Shown here: positions 1-10,454 of the stretch, in pieces | Numbering within the stretch: position 1 is the stretch's first letter | Layout of the letters: every line of letters begins with the position of its first letter | Origin: Quercus robur | Taxonomy: Eukaryota > Streptophyta > Magnoliopsida > Fagales > Fagaceae | Assembly (NCBI RefSeq): GCF_932294415.1 | Contig: NC_065539.1 | Location: forward strand, 51,479,501-51,543,500 | Length of the DNA: 64,000 bases | Reading direction: 5' to 3' | Notes under the pieces: generated by a model | Database searches by the model: none | Seen by the model: the letters and a program-made list of their open reading frames with translations, nothing else | Told to the model about the DNA's origin: nothing | Translations under genes and position numbers: made by a program

Positions 1-825
1 CTAGCTAATTTGTGAATTAAATTATCAAGGTTTGGTGTCATGCATTATCAACGGACAAAGACTTTTTTTTTTGGGTAAAGACAGACAAAGACTTCACTTG
101 GAAGAATATGTTAAGTTATTTAACAACCATTTCTAACTTTATTCTCAAAAAGTCATATAACTACCAGAGTGCATGAAAGGGATTGTTTTTGTTGTTAGGT
201 TTTGGAATTCACAAATTCCACGTGACAAATTAACCATATGTGTAAAAATTTATTGTATGAAAGTTAGGTTATGTTATGCAAATTTGTGTCAAGAAGCTAT
301 AATTGAAGAATCTGAAGAACGGAGATTTCGGAACAAAAGGTTTACTCATGTACTCACTCCGCTAAATCAGAAAATTTTTACACATAGTTCCGCCCTTGGA
401 CAGTTGGAAGAAAGAAGAGTATGTTTTGTTGGGATTATAAAGAAGAAGAACAAAAACTAGTAATATATATTAGTGTTTTAAACTAAGTTTATAATACATT
501 ATATAATCAGTGTATAACTACTAATAAGTATTACTGTTTACTCAAAAAAAAATAAGAATGTTTATTCCATATTGGTTGTGTGTGTCTAATGTCTATTGTT
601 TATAACATTAGTCCACAACTATAAAGGTTAGGTCATTTTGTAGTTGTACTTTGATTATGTAATGTATTATAAATCCGGTTTAAAACACTAGTATCACTAA
701 TTTTAGCAAGTAAGCCAAAAAAAAAACTAAATGAGGAGAGAAGTAAAACCCTTTTTTTTTCCTTTTTTTCTTTTTTTACTTTTGACCTCTTCTCTAAAAA
801 TTAGAATTTGGAAAATGCATTTGGC
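1..825. other. AT-rich intergenic DNA, no gene seen
   Basis: The stretch holds only short open frames with no recognisable domain (the longest, 173-460 +, is 95 codons of low-information sequence). It contains poly-T/poly-A tracts. I see no conserved gene, RNA or transposon end here. Confidence 0.5.
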
Positions 826-975
826 AAAAATTGGGGCCATTTGGTATAAGAGTTTAAATACATGTTTTCAGTTTTTAAACAACATTACACACATTTTCAC
901 ACATTTTTTTTTACCCACACGTATTTTTAAAAAATTCAAACAACGTTATTAAAACAATGTTACTAAACGCCCTGA
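826..975. repeat. MITE-like element, family A (copy 1)
   Basis: The left end reads GGGGCCATTTGGTATAAG and the right end reads ACTAAACGCCC, and the interior has the phrase ATGTTTTCAGTTTTTAAACA. The same architecture recurs at 41546-41684 and 60961-61101. Short inverted ends, an AT-rich core of about 140 bp and no coding capacity are typical of hAT-like MITEs; the superfamily is inferred. Confidence 0.55.
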
Positions 976-1859
976 CTTTGCACATCCTAAAAATGTCAAC
1001 CAAACATTTCAAATTGGTTTTTTAACTGCATTATATGCCTCAAAAACTATAAAAGGCATTCTCAGTAGAGATGTCAAACTCAGCCTGAAGCAGGTAGAAA
1101 AACTTCGCTCTACTCTTGCTCGAGCAAGATTATAAAACCTAATTTTAAGTTTTATTAGAGGTTTTAATTTTACTAAATCCTTAATATAAACCCTGTTAAG
1201 CATGATTTTCAAGTAGTGAAAGCAGTCATATTGCACATCAAGAAAGCCTTTCTCCTCGTTACAAAACATATCACCTTTGTATGAGTTATTCACCCTCGAG
1301 CCACATAGTTGTTCTTGAAACCACAAAATTAGTAATTTGACAGTGGGTTGCTATTATATCTTTCTACAATTTTGGTGTTAGGCAAGGTTTGTTAATGGAG
1401 AAAGTTCATGTAGAAGAATTCTAGAGTTTTGGTGTCACTGCAATGGGAAGTGAGGCGTTTGCTAAGGCTACATAGAGATTCTAGGATTAATTGCAAAGAT
1501 TTTGTACGTACATTCGACAAGGTTAGATGCTACATAGTGGTTTTTTTTCCTTTGAAGAAGTTCTTCATATTTTCGTAAGTTTTTAACTTCATTACCAAAT
1601 ATATGTGTCAGTGTGTGCACGCGCCCACCCCTGCCTTTTGCTGCTTTGATTAATATTACTTTTAGATTTATTAACTATTAGTGTGATTAAATTACTGTGT
1701 TGTGTTGGATTATTTGTTTGAAATACACATAACGTGTTCAATTAATTCAATTAATCCGATGATTAATTAATAAGTTATGAAGGTCATATATACGCCAGAA
1801 ACGTCAGAAAATGGCATTACAAAAGAGACTCACAAAATATCTTTCAACAAGAAGTCAAC
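976..1859. other. Intergenic DNA, nothing recognised
   Basis: There is no ORF with recognisable content on either strand. The minus-strand frame at 1009-1326 has no domain and no supporting context. Confidence 0.4.
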
Positions 1860-2225
1860 AACACTCTAAAACTTTTACACCCTCCAATCCCAACATACCA
1901 CATCATCTTATCACATATTAAAGAATAAATACAACTACACTCAATCAATTCTATAAAAATATGGTGCAAGATCCAAGTTTTATACCCTAAACTCAGCATT
2001 GTCACATTATCATATCATATATTAAAAAATAGGCACAACCAAATCAAATCATTTTTTTTTATGAATACATCAAATCAATTTTAATACCCATATAAAAATC
2101 CAACTAAACTGAGAGTTTATTAAGATGTTATTAAGTGTGGTAAAATATATTGAGTTTTAAAGAAGAAGTTGATATAACAATTTCTTATTGGATGGTGTAA
2201 ATTATAGGTTTTATACCCCACCATT
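1860..2225. repeat. AT-rich dispersed repeat, family B (copy 1)
   Basis: The segment carries phrases such as TTACACCCTCCAATC, CACATATTAAAGAATAAA, CATCATCTTATCAC and TTCTTATTGGATGGTGTAAA. The same phrases appear in reverse complement at 57949-58175. Its own two halves are also related, so it looks like a diverged foldback or MITE remnant. Boundaries are approximate. Confidence 0.45.
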
Positions 2226-2600
2226 ACCAAATTTAGACTCGAAAAAAATCCCACATTTTTTAAAAAAATTTAAAAATAAACACATCAATTTTAAAAAGGT
2301 ATCAATTCAAATCACATACTCATTTAAGGTGACGTCATTAATAATAATACTTAAATAAAATGAATGTTGTATGGATACTTCACTGCATGTTACTATTTAT
2401 TATATTTAAGTATCATTTCATTCAAAGTCACACTATGCTATTTTTTAAATATATTTTACTCTACACATCGTGAGTTCATATTTTGAATTGAAAAGTTTTT
2501 GAAAATTTAAGATTTTAATTGAATAATTTAAAAGTATGAAGCTTAATTTGAAATCATAAATATAATTAAATTTTTTTATGGAATTGGCGGGTTAAACACG

Positions 2601-2710
2601 GTTGACTGGGAGAGCACTATCGAGGGGAGTGACTTAGTCTAACACTATAATTTAAGTTGACTGGGAGAGCACTATCGAGGGGAGTGACTTAGTCTAACAC
2701 TATAATTTAA
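2601..2710. repeat. 55-bp perfect tandem duplication
   Basis: A 55-bp unit starting GTTGACTGGGAGAGCACTAT occurs twice back to back (starts 2601 and 2656) with no visible difference between copies, so the duplication is recent. No coding function is apparent. Confidence 0.85.
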
Positions 2711-2711
2711 G

Positions 2712-2890
2712 TTAACTAAGAGTCCGTTTAGATATCGTTTATTTTGCTGAAAACTGAAAACACTGTAGTAAAATTAATTTTAAATGTGTAAATAATACCG
2801 TGAGACCCATTTTTAATGAAAGTTTTGTTGAAAAAAGAGGTTTGTGGGTCCCGTGCACAATGTACGAGACCCACTGACAGACAACATTTC
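2712..2890 (+). repeat. Dispersed repeat, family C (copy 1)
   Basis: It begins GAGTCCGTTTAGATATCG, passes through GAAAACTGAAAACACTGTAG and ends near TACGAGACCCACTGAC. Related copies lie at 6425-6545 (right part only) and 30920-31158 (the fullest copy). It is a non-coding, MITE-like repeat. Confidence 0.7.
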
Positions 2891-2924
2891 ACTTGAAAAC
2901 ACTGTTCTCAATAAATAAATAAAA

Positions 2925-3625
2925 GGAAAAAGTTTGGATACTATTCATATGACATATGAATAGTACCAAAAAGTTTGGATACTATTCATATGACATATTC
3001 TACTATTCATATGTCATATTCTTCCATTTTCTATTCTTTTCTTATTATTTCATTTCTCTCCCTCTCCCCGCTTCTTCACTTTCACTGTCTCTCAGATAAA
3101 TCCACCCACCACCGCACATAACATAAGTCAATCTAAAAGTGTGTAAGCTAACATTGTTGTTACACTAACCAAATATATATACATGACTATTGTAACTTTA
3201 TATCTGAATATTTCATTGATTTCTTCAATTTTCTATTCTTTTCTCATTTTTATAAGTTCTCATTTAAGTTCATCACTAAAATCATTTTCTTTTTACTTAC
3301 TACTATCAATTTGTCATATCAATAGGTGTGAAAATTTGTCAATTTTTTTGTGTCTATAGACTTTCTAAAAAAATAAAAAATTACATAGTTAATTAGAAAT
3401 TTTGTATCTAAAAAAAGATAACAAAATTTAAGTAATATTTAATTTTTTTTTTTTAAGTCACATTTAAATATATAAAAAGCCTCATTTTAGTTTTTGCCTA
3501 AGGCCTCCAAATGCTTCAAGCCACCCTTGGGGGGCTAGGTGTTGTTGGGTTGCGGTAGTGGATGGATTTATCTAAGAGATAGTGAGAGTGAAGAAGAGGG
3601 GAGAGGGAGAGAGATGGAATAAAGT
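2925..3625. repeat. Candidate foldback element with arms of about 70 bp
   Basis: Bases near 3053-3120 (CTCCCTCTCCCC, CTTCACTTTCACTGTCTCT, GATAAATCCA, CCACCGCA) reappear as imperfect reverse complement at 3545-3620 (TGCGGTAGTGG, TGGATTTATC, AGAGATAGTGAGAGTGAAGA, GGGGAGAGGGAGAG). At the left, a smaller palindrome around ACTATTCATATGACATATG is repeated two to three times (2936-3021). There is no ORF. It is best explained as a large imperfect hairpin from a foldback transposon; exact ends are unclear. Confidence 0.55.
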
Positions 3626-3699
3626 TTTCCAACTTAACTGTTGTGAAAATATTGTGAAATTTTTTTGTCTTGCTCTTTTTTTTTTAATTTTTTTTAAGA

Positions 3700-3854
3700 A
3701 GTACTACATTCACAACATTTTCATAACAAATTATAGATGTTAAGTTGTTACTAATTATAATTTGAACCAACCACAGAAATTACGTTTTTACTCACCAATA
3801 ACAGCTAGTAACAATCTACCACTTAGGATTTGTTGTGAAAAATGTTGTAGACGC

Positions 3855-3862
<8 letters not shown>
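3700..3862. repeat. MITE-like element, family D (copy 1)
   Basis: It has inverted ends, CACAACATTTTCATAACAAA at the left and TTTGTTGTGAAAAATGTTGT at the right, about 160 bp apart with an AT-rich non-coding core. A second copy is at 28474-28642 and a diverged relative is near 33330-33503. Confidence 0.65.
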
Positions 3863-3891
<29 letters not shown>

Positions 3892-4371
3892 GATAAAAAA
3901 AATTATTTATTGGCTAATATTTGTGCTTAATTAATACTATTACAATAAAAGAAATAACTCTATTAGTTAAAATTTGGGGGCTTTTTTTACTTGGGCGCCT
4001 TGGGCAACTGCATCATTCGCCTATACTATTGAGCCGCCCCTATAGCCACCACCACCACAAGTCACAACCCATTAGAAAATTTGATCATCCTATCACAAAC
4101 CTCGATCGACCCATCAACCGTGAAACCCAAATCAAACCTAAACCCAAAATCAAATTTGATCAGCAACCATACAATGTTAATCCAAAATCAATCCCACCAA
4201 TGGAAATTTGGTGATGTGGGCCTCACATTGAGAGAAGACATACAATGAGAGAGACCTGAGGTCTTGCTCATTTTGGTGATGTGGGTGTTCAGTCTTGCCA
4301 TGGCCGAAGTCACTGAGGGTGGCATCAAAGAGAGAGAGAGAGAGAGAGACGATGGAATATAAAGAAAAGAA

Positions 4372-4409
<38 letters not shown>
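3863..4409. repeat. Microsatellite-rich intergenic segment
   Basis: Contains a CT-dinucleotide run around 3859-3889, a GA run around 4329-4350 and an AAT-trinucleotide run around 4374-4412. Between them is low-complexity C-rich/A-rich DNA. The plus-strand frame at 3921-4214 has no recognisable domain and I do not call it a gene. Confidence 0.7.
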
Positions 4410-4414
<5 letters not shown>

Positions 4415-4575
4415 GAAAAAAAGTTATTTAAATAAAATAGAATGTAGAATAAATAATTTGATATAAGTATTTTTGTAAAGTAGTTGTGTAAAATAGAAGA
4501 AAAAAAATGTAAATTCTTATGCTAAAATGGACATAAATTTTTACATGAGCTGATATGAATGTTCTAATGACTACA
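4410..4575. repeat. Partial dispersed repeat, family E (copy 1)
   Basis: The right part (GCTAAAATGGACATAAATTT, then TGAGCTGATATGAATGTTC) matches the right end of the fuller element at 34005-34428. Only the distal part of the element appears to be present. Confidence 0.5.
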
Positions 4576-5087
4576 AAAATGAAAATATAGAACTATTCTA
4601 TCCCTTGTAATAGCAAGCTAATTGTTTCTTGTCCATGGGAATATTAAATATGATTTGCGAAAAAAATTGACTTGAACTGTACTCAAACAAACCCGAATCA
4701 TGTTGTGTTCGGGTATAGATGTGGGACAGGGATGAGCCTCTTCTGATTAGACCCGACCTGCATTGTATTTGTTGCTATCCCAAAGTAACTGTGAAGACAA
4801 TCGAATTCTACGTCTACGCTTTCTAGTCTTGATGGTGTTGTAATGTAAGAGACAGCCGGAGAATTAACAGTGTCACATGATTAGTTCTTCACCCCAAGTA
4901 AAAGTCTAGAAGGATTACTTGGGTTGGCTCCCTAAAAAATAAAATAAAAAAAAGTTGTTGGCTGACTTGGGTCTTTTTTTTTTCCTTTTAAGTATACGTT
5001 TGGAATCAGTCTGCGTGCGCGTTTCCTTTTCTTTTTTTCTTTTTTTTTTTAAAATAATATACATGTACAAACACCATGCTCCTTCAG
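4576..5087. other. Upstream region of the DUF4408/DUF761-type gene
   Basis: Non-coding upstream region of the gene that begins at 5236. No transposon end recognised; poly-T and poly-A tracts are frequent. Confidence 0.4.
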
Positions 5088-5095
5088 TATATATA
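5088..5095 (+). promoter_or_regulatory. Probable TATA box for the gene at 5236
   Basis: TATATATA lies about 140 bp upstream of the ATG at 5236, in a suitable position to set a start site near 5120 and give a 5' leader of about 110-120 nt that includes an A-rich run just before the start codon. Inferred from motif and spacing only. Confidence 0.5.
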
Positions 5096-5235
5096 GTGAA
5101 GTGAACCAAGATTTCAGCACCTCTCAATTCAATAGTCATAGCTCCTTTTAAGCTCTCCCCAAGAGTTTCCTTTTCTCCACACGCCAAAAAAAAAAAAAAA
5201 AAAAGCTCTTAAATTTTGTTGTGATCATAAAGATC

Positions 5236-5883
5236 ATGGATAACGTCCCGTCCCAGCATCCATACATCCAAGCTGCAAGTCAGTTCAGCCAATTGGCCCA
5301 ATTCTGCTACTATCACAACAAAGCCATTAGACTCTTACTCTCAGTCTCAGCCTTATCTATCTTATTTTCTAGCTTTTCATTACTCCTTTTCCTTCTCCTC
5401 TCCTTTCATGCCCACCACATTTCGACTTTACCCATGAAACTCTTCGGCTACACAATTGACAAGAACTACATGTTCCTACTTTGCAATGGACTCATAATTT
5501 TTATAGTCAAGAATTCCGGTCTGGTTGGGAATTCTCATTCTCAATCAGGGGATAATCTTTATCTTAATGAAGAACATGGCATCAAAAATGGACATAGGCA
5601 GCAATCAGTACCTGAACTATCAGAGAATAAGGCATTGGATTTGGATGAAAGTAAAATTGTAGTTATGGAGTTTGAAGAGGAACAAGTAATAGCAAATAGG
5701 TCTTTGTCATTGATTACAGTAGTAGGAGGAGGAGAAAATGAGCTTTTGACTATGCTAGATGAAGAAGAAGAAGATGGATTTGGGCTACTGAGTACAGAAG
5801 AGCTAAACAAAAGATGTGATGATTTTATAAGAAAGATGAAAGAAGAAATCAAATTTGGAGCCAAACAATTGGTCGTAGTTTAG
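5236..5883 (+). CDS. DUF4408/DUF761-type small membrane protein
   Basis: Single-exon protein of 215 aa. I start it at the ATG at 5236; the frame is open five codons further up only to a GTG, which is not a plausible plant start. Residues about 30-60 and 75-92 are strongly hydrophobic (a Leu/Phe/Ser-rich stretch, then MFLLCNGLIIFIV), giving two likely membrane segments in the arrangement typical of DUF4408 proteins. The middle is acidic and polar, with a DEEEED-type run near residue 180. The C-terminus (LSTEELNKRCDDFIRKMKEE) matches the short DUF761 signature found at the end of many plant proteins of this type. Biochemical role is unknown; family members are small plant-specific proteins. An upstream TATA box and single-exon layout fit. 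Family assignment is from motif recall, without a database search. Confidence 0.82.
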   Translation: MDNVPSQHPYIQAASQFSQLAQFCYYHNKAIRLLLSVSALSILFSSFSLLLFLLLSFHAHHISTLPMKLFGYTIDKNYMFLLCNGLIIFIVKNSGLVGNSHSQSGDNLYLNEEHGIKNGHRQQSVPELSENKALDLDESKIVVMEFEEEQVIANRSLSLITVVGGGENELLTMLDEEEEDGFGLLSTEELNKRCDDFIRKMKEEIKFGAKQLVVV

Positions 5884-6424
5884 TTTTGGCAATCAAAAGC
5901 CACACTGTGCTAGTCAATCACCCTGTTGGTGTAAGATGTCTGTGACTTGTAATTTAGTTTTCCTTTTTCTGGAGGGTCTCTCTATGACTTGTAATTTCTT
6001 CTTTACATGACTCTAGATTATGAGTAGAGTTTTACTCTGCCAAGTCCCAGCCCTCTATTGTTCTAATTCTAATTTAGTTTAAGCCTGTGTAATAGTAATA
6101 ATCTTAAGTTTTTTTAATTCTTGGTCATGTAATAGTAATAATAGTCTTGTAATAGTAATAATCTTTCATAAGCACAGCATGAGGTGGGTTTTTGCTTGTA
6201 ATCAACATCATTAAATGTTTAAATATAAAGACCAAGACAGTCTTTTTAAGTAAATTTCAACTATCGACTAAGGGCTGTGCGTAAGACTTTGAAGGTGTAT
6301 AATATATGTGAATAGATTAAAAAATATATATTATCAATCATTAAATTAATTAATTAAGTAACTTGTGAACAAATTCGAATTTATTTTGACAAAAAAATAA
6401 ATGAAACTTGAACATGTAGAGTGA
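5884..6424. other. 3' flank of the DUF4408-type gene
   Basis: Probable 3' UTR then AT-rich intergenic DNA. The motif TGTAATAGTAATAAT recurs three times (about 6090-6165), a small local repeat. No gene seen. Confidence 0.45.
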
Positions 6425-6545
6425 ACAGTGCACGGGCCCATTTTTAAATGTATGAATAGTGCCGTGGGGTCCATTTTTAATGAAAGTTTTGTTGAAAAAA
6501 GAGGTTTGTAGATCCCATGAATAGTGCACGGGACCCACTGGAAAA
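6425..6545 (+). repeat. Dispersed repeat, family C (truncated copy 2)
   Basis: Shares TCCATTTTTAATGAAAGTTT, GTTGAAAAAAGAGGTTTGT and GCACGGGACCCACTG with the copy at 2712-2890. The left half of the repeat is missing. It ends immediately before the gypsy LTR that starts at about 6563, so it probably formed part of the insertion target. Confidence 0.65.
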
Positions 6546-6562
6546 GCCAACACAACCACTGA

Positions 6563-7003
6563 TGATGCCAAAACTAGTCAGTAAGTCACACAGTCCTCAC
6601 ATGCTCAAGACAACACCTACACAACACAGAACAATAAGACTTTAGGAGAGTACTGGTGTGGTACCAGCCAAAGACCCTCCAAAGGTTAAGTTAGAGAGCT
6701 TCTCACAATTTTAGAGTGTCAGAACTGGGGTAAATTATGCGTACCTTGATTTCTGAGAGCTTTGGGTTTTTATTGTAGTGTAGAACCAACCTTTATTTCT
6801 TGGCGAAGAAGGTGTTTCCTTGTGGGGAAGATCCTCATAAACATGCGTATATTGTAGGATTCTTTCCATGTTAGGATTCCCTCAACTAGGGTTAATCGTA
6901 GGGCGCAAGACATTTCCATGTGGGGTTTACCCAAGTCATGTGAGTGCCACATGGCCTTGGTATTCGTCGGCCTTTAGCCCAAGAACCCAAAATCCGTCCA
7001 TAA
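6563..7003 (-). repeat. 3' LTR (alignable part) of the gypsy element
   Basis: Aligns with 10455-10900: shared blocks include AGTCACACAGTCCTCACATG, TTTCCATGTGGGGTTTACCC and GTCATGTGAGTGCCACATGG. The copies differ by scattered substitutions, so the insertion is old. Beyond AATCCGTCCATA the two copies diverge. Confidence 0.85.
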
Positions 7004-7222
7004 GGACAATCCATCTACCTTGTTAGCTTTGCCTTCCATCTACTTTATTAACTCTGCCTTCCGTCTACTTGGCGTTATCGTTAGCCACACCTTCCTTGCT
7101 ATTTTCTTCAACTAGTAAGTATTTTTTATGTCGAATTCCCTTGCAACTTATTTAAATTTTGTACATCCATCATCTATGTGAACCGTCAGAGTCTTAGGGC
7201 TTATTCATCACATGTAGGTGAC

Positions 7223-7985
7223 ATGTCTAGTGCATCGAGTGAGCAATCGTGTGTCCACAAAGGAGCGGGCTACAATGAGGTGTTTTCGTCAGGTCGGGAC
7301 GACCCCAGCACCTCAAGCGATGAAAGGAATCCATCAGCCTCCTCACCTTCCACAAAGGATGAGGATTTGGACACGGATGGGTCAGAGAATGACTCTAATG
7401 ACGATCAAGTTGGTGCTGAACCCCCCACTCAATCCATAATAGGTCCTAATGGACTTGGGAGTTCATCATGCTTCCATTATGGATGGTCAATGATTTCATT
7501 TCCTCCATCAAACAAACACATTTTGATACGCTTAGGGAGAAGTATCAGACACCCATCCACGTACCCATCCATCTACCCTACAAGTCCGAGAAGTGTTACT
7601 ATAGGGGTGTTGATGATGTCGAGGTGTACGAGCAAATGCTGAAAGCAAGACTCAGATTCCCATTGAGTGCTCTTCACCGTCGTCTCCTTTAATACTTAGG
7701 GTTGGTCGTCACCTAAATCTCCCCGAATGCCTAGAGGGTTTTCCTAGGCATGGAAGTTTTATATGGGGTGATGTCTGACGGGGCACGTAGGTTGACGGTG
7801 GAAGAGCTTTTCCATTGTTACCGTCCTTTTGAGATCACCCAGTCTAGGGGTATGTACAGTTTCTTACCGAGGAGTCCGTTACTTAGGTTAGTGTGCAAGA
7901 CACCAGATTCCAACAAAAACTGGAAAAGTTGTTACTTTTTCATCCAAGAAGATGACCGGATGTGTCATCCCGACGACCAAGAATA
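7223..7985 (+). pseudogene. Antisense extra ORF of the gypsy element (PF04195-like), broken
   Basis: Reads on the strand opposite to gag-pol. It starts at an ATG at 7223 with a Ser/Asp-rich segment (residues about 1-85). Near 7465 the reading frame shifts, a stop follows at about 7690, and the open frame resumes at about 7740-7985. The recognisable block contains LRFPLSALHRRLL, RLTVEELFHCYRPFEIT and FFIQEDDRMCHPDD, which resembles the plant 'putative gypsy type transposon' family (PF04195) found as an accessory antisense ORF in Tat-type elements. At about 7985 it runs directly into reversed RT sequence, so its C-terminus is lost. Function of the family is unknown. Family assignment is by recall. 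Confidence 0.65.
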
Positions 7986-10300
7986 CCACTTTCCGTTGGC
8001 TTTCTTGACCATCACCACATTGGCCAGCCAGTCAGGGTAGTACACTTCTCGTATGATGTCTACTTCCTGTAATTTGCGAACCTCATTGGCTATAGCTTTG
8101 TCTCGCTCCTACGCGAACACCCGTTTTTCTACCGAATGTGAAGGAAAGAGGACGATACGTTCAATTTATGGACTATGATGGATGGATTAATTCCAAGCAT
8201 GTCTTCATGGCTCCAAGCGAACACGTGTTGGTTTTCCCTTAAGAGTGTTGTGAGCACCTAACGGATTGGTGGGCTAGCTAGAGTGCTGATCTTGGTTGTT
8301 CGTTTAGGCCTGGAATCATCAAGAAGGACTTCTTCCAGTCCTTCCACCGGTTCTGCCACCGTCCGCTCTTCCTCTATACATATAGTCTGCAAATGATCAT
8401 CCATTTCCAGTATGACAATGTAGCATTCACACGCCGCCACTTGATCTCCTTTTACTTCTCCCACTCCATACTCGGTGGGGAACTTGATCATCAAATGGTA
8501 AGTCGAATTTACGGCCTTCCATGAATTCAAAGTGGGGCGACCCAATATAGCATTGTAAGGGGATGAACAGTCAACAACCAGGAACGTAACATCCTTGGTG
8601 ATCTACTATGGGTAATCTCCAATTGTTACAGGCAGAGTGATTGCTCCTAAGGGGTGTACCATTGTCCCTCCGAATCCAACAAATGGCGCGTTAACTGGAA
8701 TCAATCGTTCTCTATCAATCCTCATCTGCTAAAACGCTAGGTAGTAGAGGATGTCAACAAAGCTCCCATTATCCACAAGAACTCGATGGGTGTTGTAGTC
8801 CCCTACCCTTATACTAATCACGAGCGCATCGTCGTGTGGGTGGTGGAGATGCCTAGCATCTTCCTCTGTGAATCCAATTACAGGGTTGTCGGTCTGTGCC
8901 ATCTTCAAGACGAAGCTCGTCAACTGGATGTTCTGAACCATCCATAGGTAGGTTTTGTGGGCCTTCTTGGACGAGCCAAATGCTAAGGTTCCCCCTACGA
9001 TCATCCTTATGTCTCCCAATAGGGGTCTGGGATGCTCGTTTTCTCTCCAAGCAGGCTTCTCTTGAGGTTAATCCGTCCCTTCTTTACCAATGAACCTCTG
9101 CAACTTCCTTTGCCTGATAAGAGCTTCTATATATTACTTTAAGTCATAGCAATCGGATGTATCATGACCGTGATAGCGGTGGAAACGACAGTATTTGTCT
9201 CTAAACCTCTTGCTAGGGTCTCCCTTAAACTTGTCAGGGAATGTCAAGGCTCCTTTGTCCTTGATCTACATTAGGACTTGATCAATTGGGGTGTTCAAAG
9301 GGGTGAAGCTTGTGAATCTTCCCGTGGGAGGCTAGGAGCGTCTATCTTCCCTTCTATCTCCTATCCTAGCTATCTTTTGCCCCATTTCCTGCCGTGCTTC
9401 CTCCTGTCTTTCTCTCTTCTTAGGTTTCTCTTCGCGAGCTAGTAGGGCGTCCTCCGCGTTCATGTACTTAGTAGCCCTGTAGAGTACATCTAACATAGTT
9501 TTTGGGTCGTTTTTGTATAAAGAGAATAAAAACTTACCCTTCCGTAGCCCATTCGTAAATACGGCCACAAGTATCTTGTTGTCAGCTTCATCGATTAAGA
9601 GGGCCTCTTTGTTAAAGCAGGCTATGTAAGACCTCAGTGTCTCATCCTCCCGTTGCTTGATACTCATCAGGCATGCAATTGACTTATTATACCTGTGTCC
9701 CTCGATAAAGTGAAAGGCAAACTAGGCGCTCAACTCCTTAAAGGTACTAATGGAGTTGGGTGTCAACCTGCTGAACCAAACTCTTGCAGGACTCTTCAGC
9801 ATAGTGGGGAAGGCCATGCACATAATCTCGTCTGCCACTCCTTACAAGTGCATCAAGGTCTTGAAAGACTCTAGGTGATCTAAGGGATCCTTAGATCCGT
9901 TGTAGCTCTCCACCTACGGCATACGGAACTTTGGTGGAAGGGGGAACGAAGTGCCGAATGCGGTGAATGATGAATCAGTTCGATGGACCAAGTCATTAAA
10001 GTCGCTAGACACCTGTCCTCTGAGGGCGCTCATCATGAAGTCCATCTATTCCTTCATCATCTGCATCTCCGTGACTATGTGAGGTGGAGCTATATCCGCG
10101 GTGGATGGACGGCTTGTGTCCTGTCGCTCTGGTCTGCTTGGGGCGTTGCTACATTCCAGCCCCTCTTGGTCCCTCCACTCAACGTTGGTGCCTTTTTGGT
10201 CCTCTTTTTAAGTGTTAAGCCTCGTGTTCTTTTGGCACAACTACTCTTCTAGATCATGGTTATGCTTGGTATGGCATTCCACTGCTGCAGCGAGAATCTG
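7986..10300 (-). pseudogene. gag-protease-partial RT remnant
   Basis: Read on the minus strand. About 9750-9330 holds a retrotransposon gag core (for example KQREDETLRSYIACFNKEAL and YRATKYMNAEDALLAREEK). About 9230-9110 encodes a zinc-knuckle-like CRFHRYHGHDTSDC. About 8870-8730 encodes the protease with VLVDNGSFVDILYY, where DNGS takes the place of the usual DTG/DSG. About 8260-7986 reaches the RT N-terminus (FAWSHEDMLGI, KLQEVDIIREVYYPDWLANV). Stops occur between these blocks (for example near 9330, 8720 and 8110). The RT motif with the YXDD active site and everything downstream is deleted. Gag forms the particle and protease cleaves the polyprotein in intact relatives; this copy makes neither. 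Confidence 0.85.
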
Positions 10301-10431
10301 AACCTATCTCTCAAGGGTCGTGGTGCGTGGTTCGTCACCTTGATGGTTAGAGGTGGTTGCCATCGAACGAGTAAGTATCATGCAACTTTTTGTCTGAGAA
10401 GTGTTAAGTATGGCTTACTTCCTATCTTCCT

Positions 10432-10450
10432 TTCCCACAGACGGCACCAA
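10432..10450 (-). other. Primer-binding site of the gypsy element
   Basis: On the minus strand, three bases after the 5' LTR, the sequence is TTGGTGCCGTCTGTGGGAA. It differs at only two positions from the site at 35413-35431 in the second LTR element. It marks the 5' LTR as the copy at higher coordinates and fixes the element's orientation. The tRNA primer was not identified. Confidence 0.7.
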
Positions 10451-10454
10451 CTAA

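Noticed and set aside
5221-5235. Earlier start for the DUF4408/DUF761-type gene
   Set aside because: The codon at 5221 is GTG, not a normal plant start; ATG at 5236 gives the family-like MDN beginning.
7750-8040. One 96-codon protein
   Set aside because: It is chimeric: the first part is the antisense accessory ORF, the end is reversed RT sequence across a deletion.
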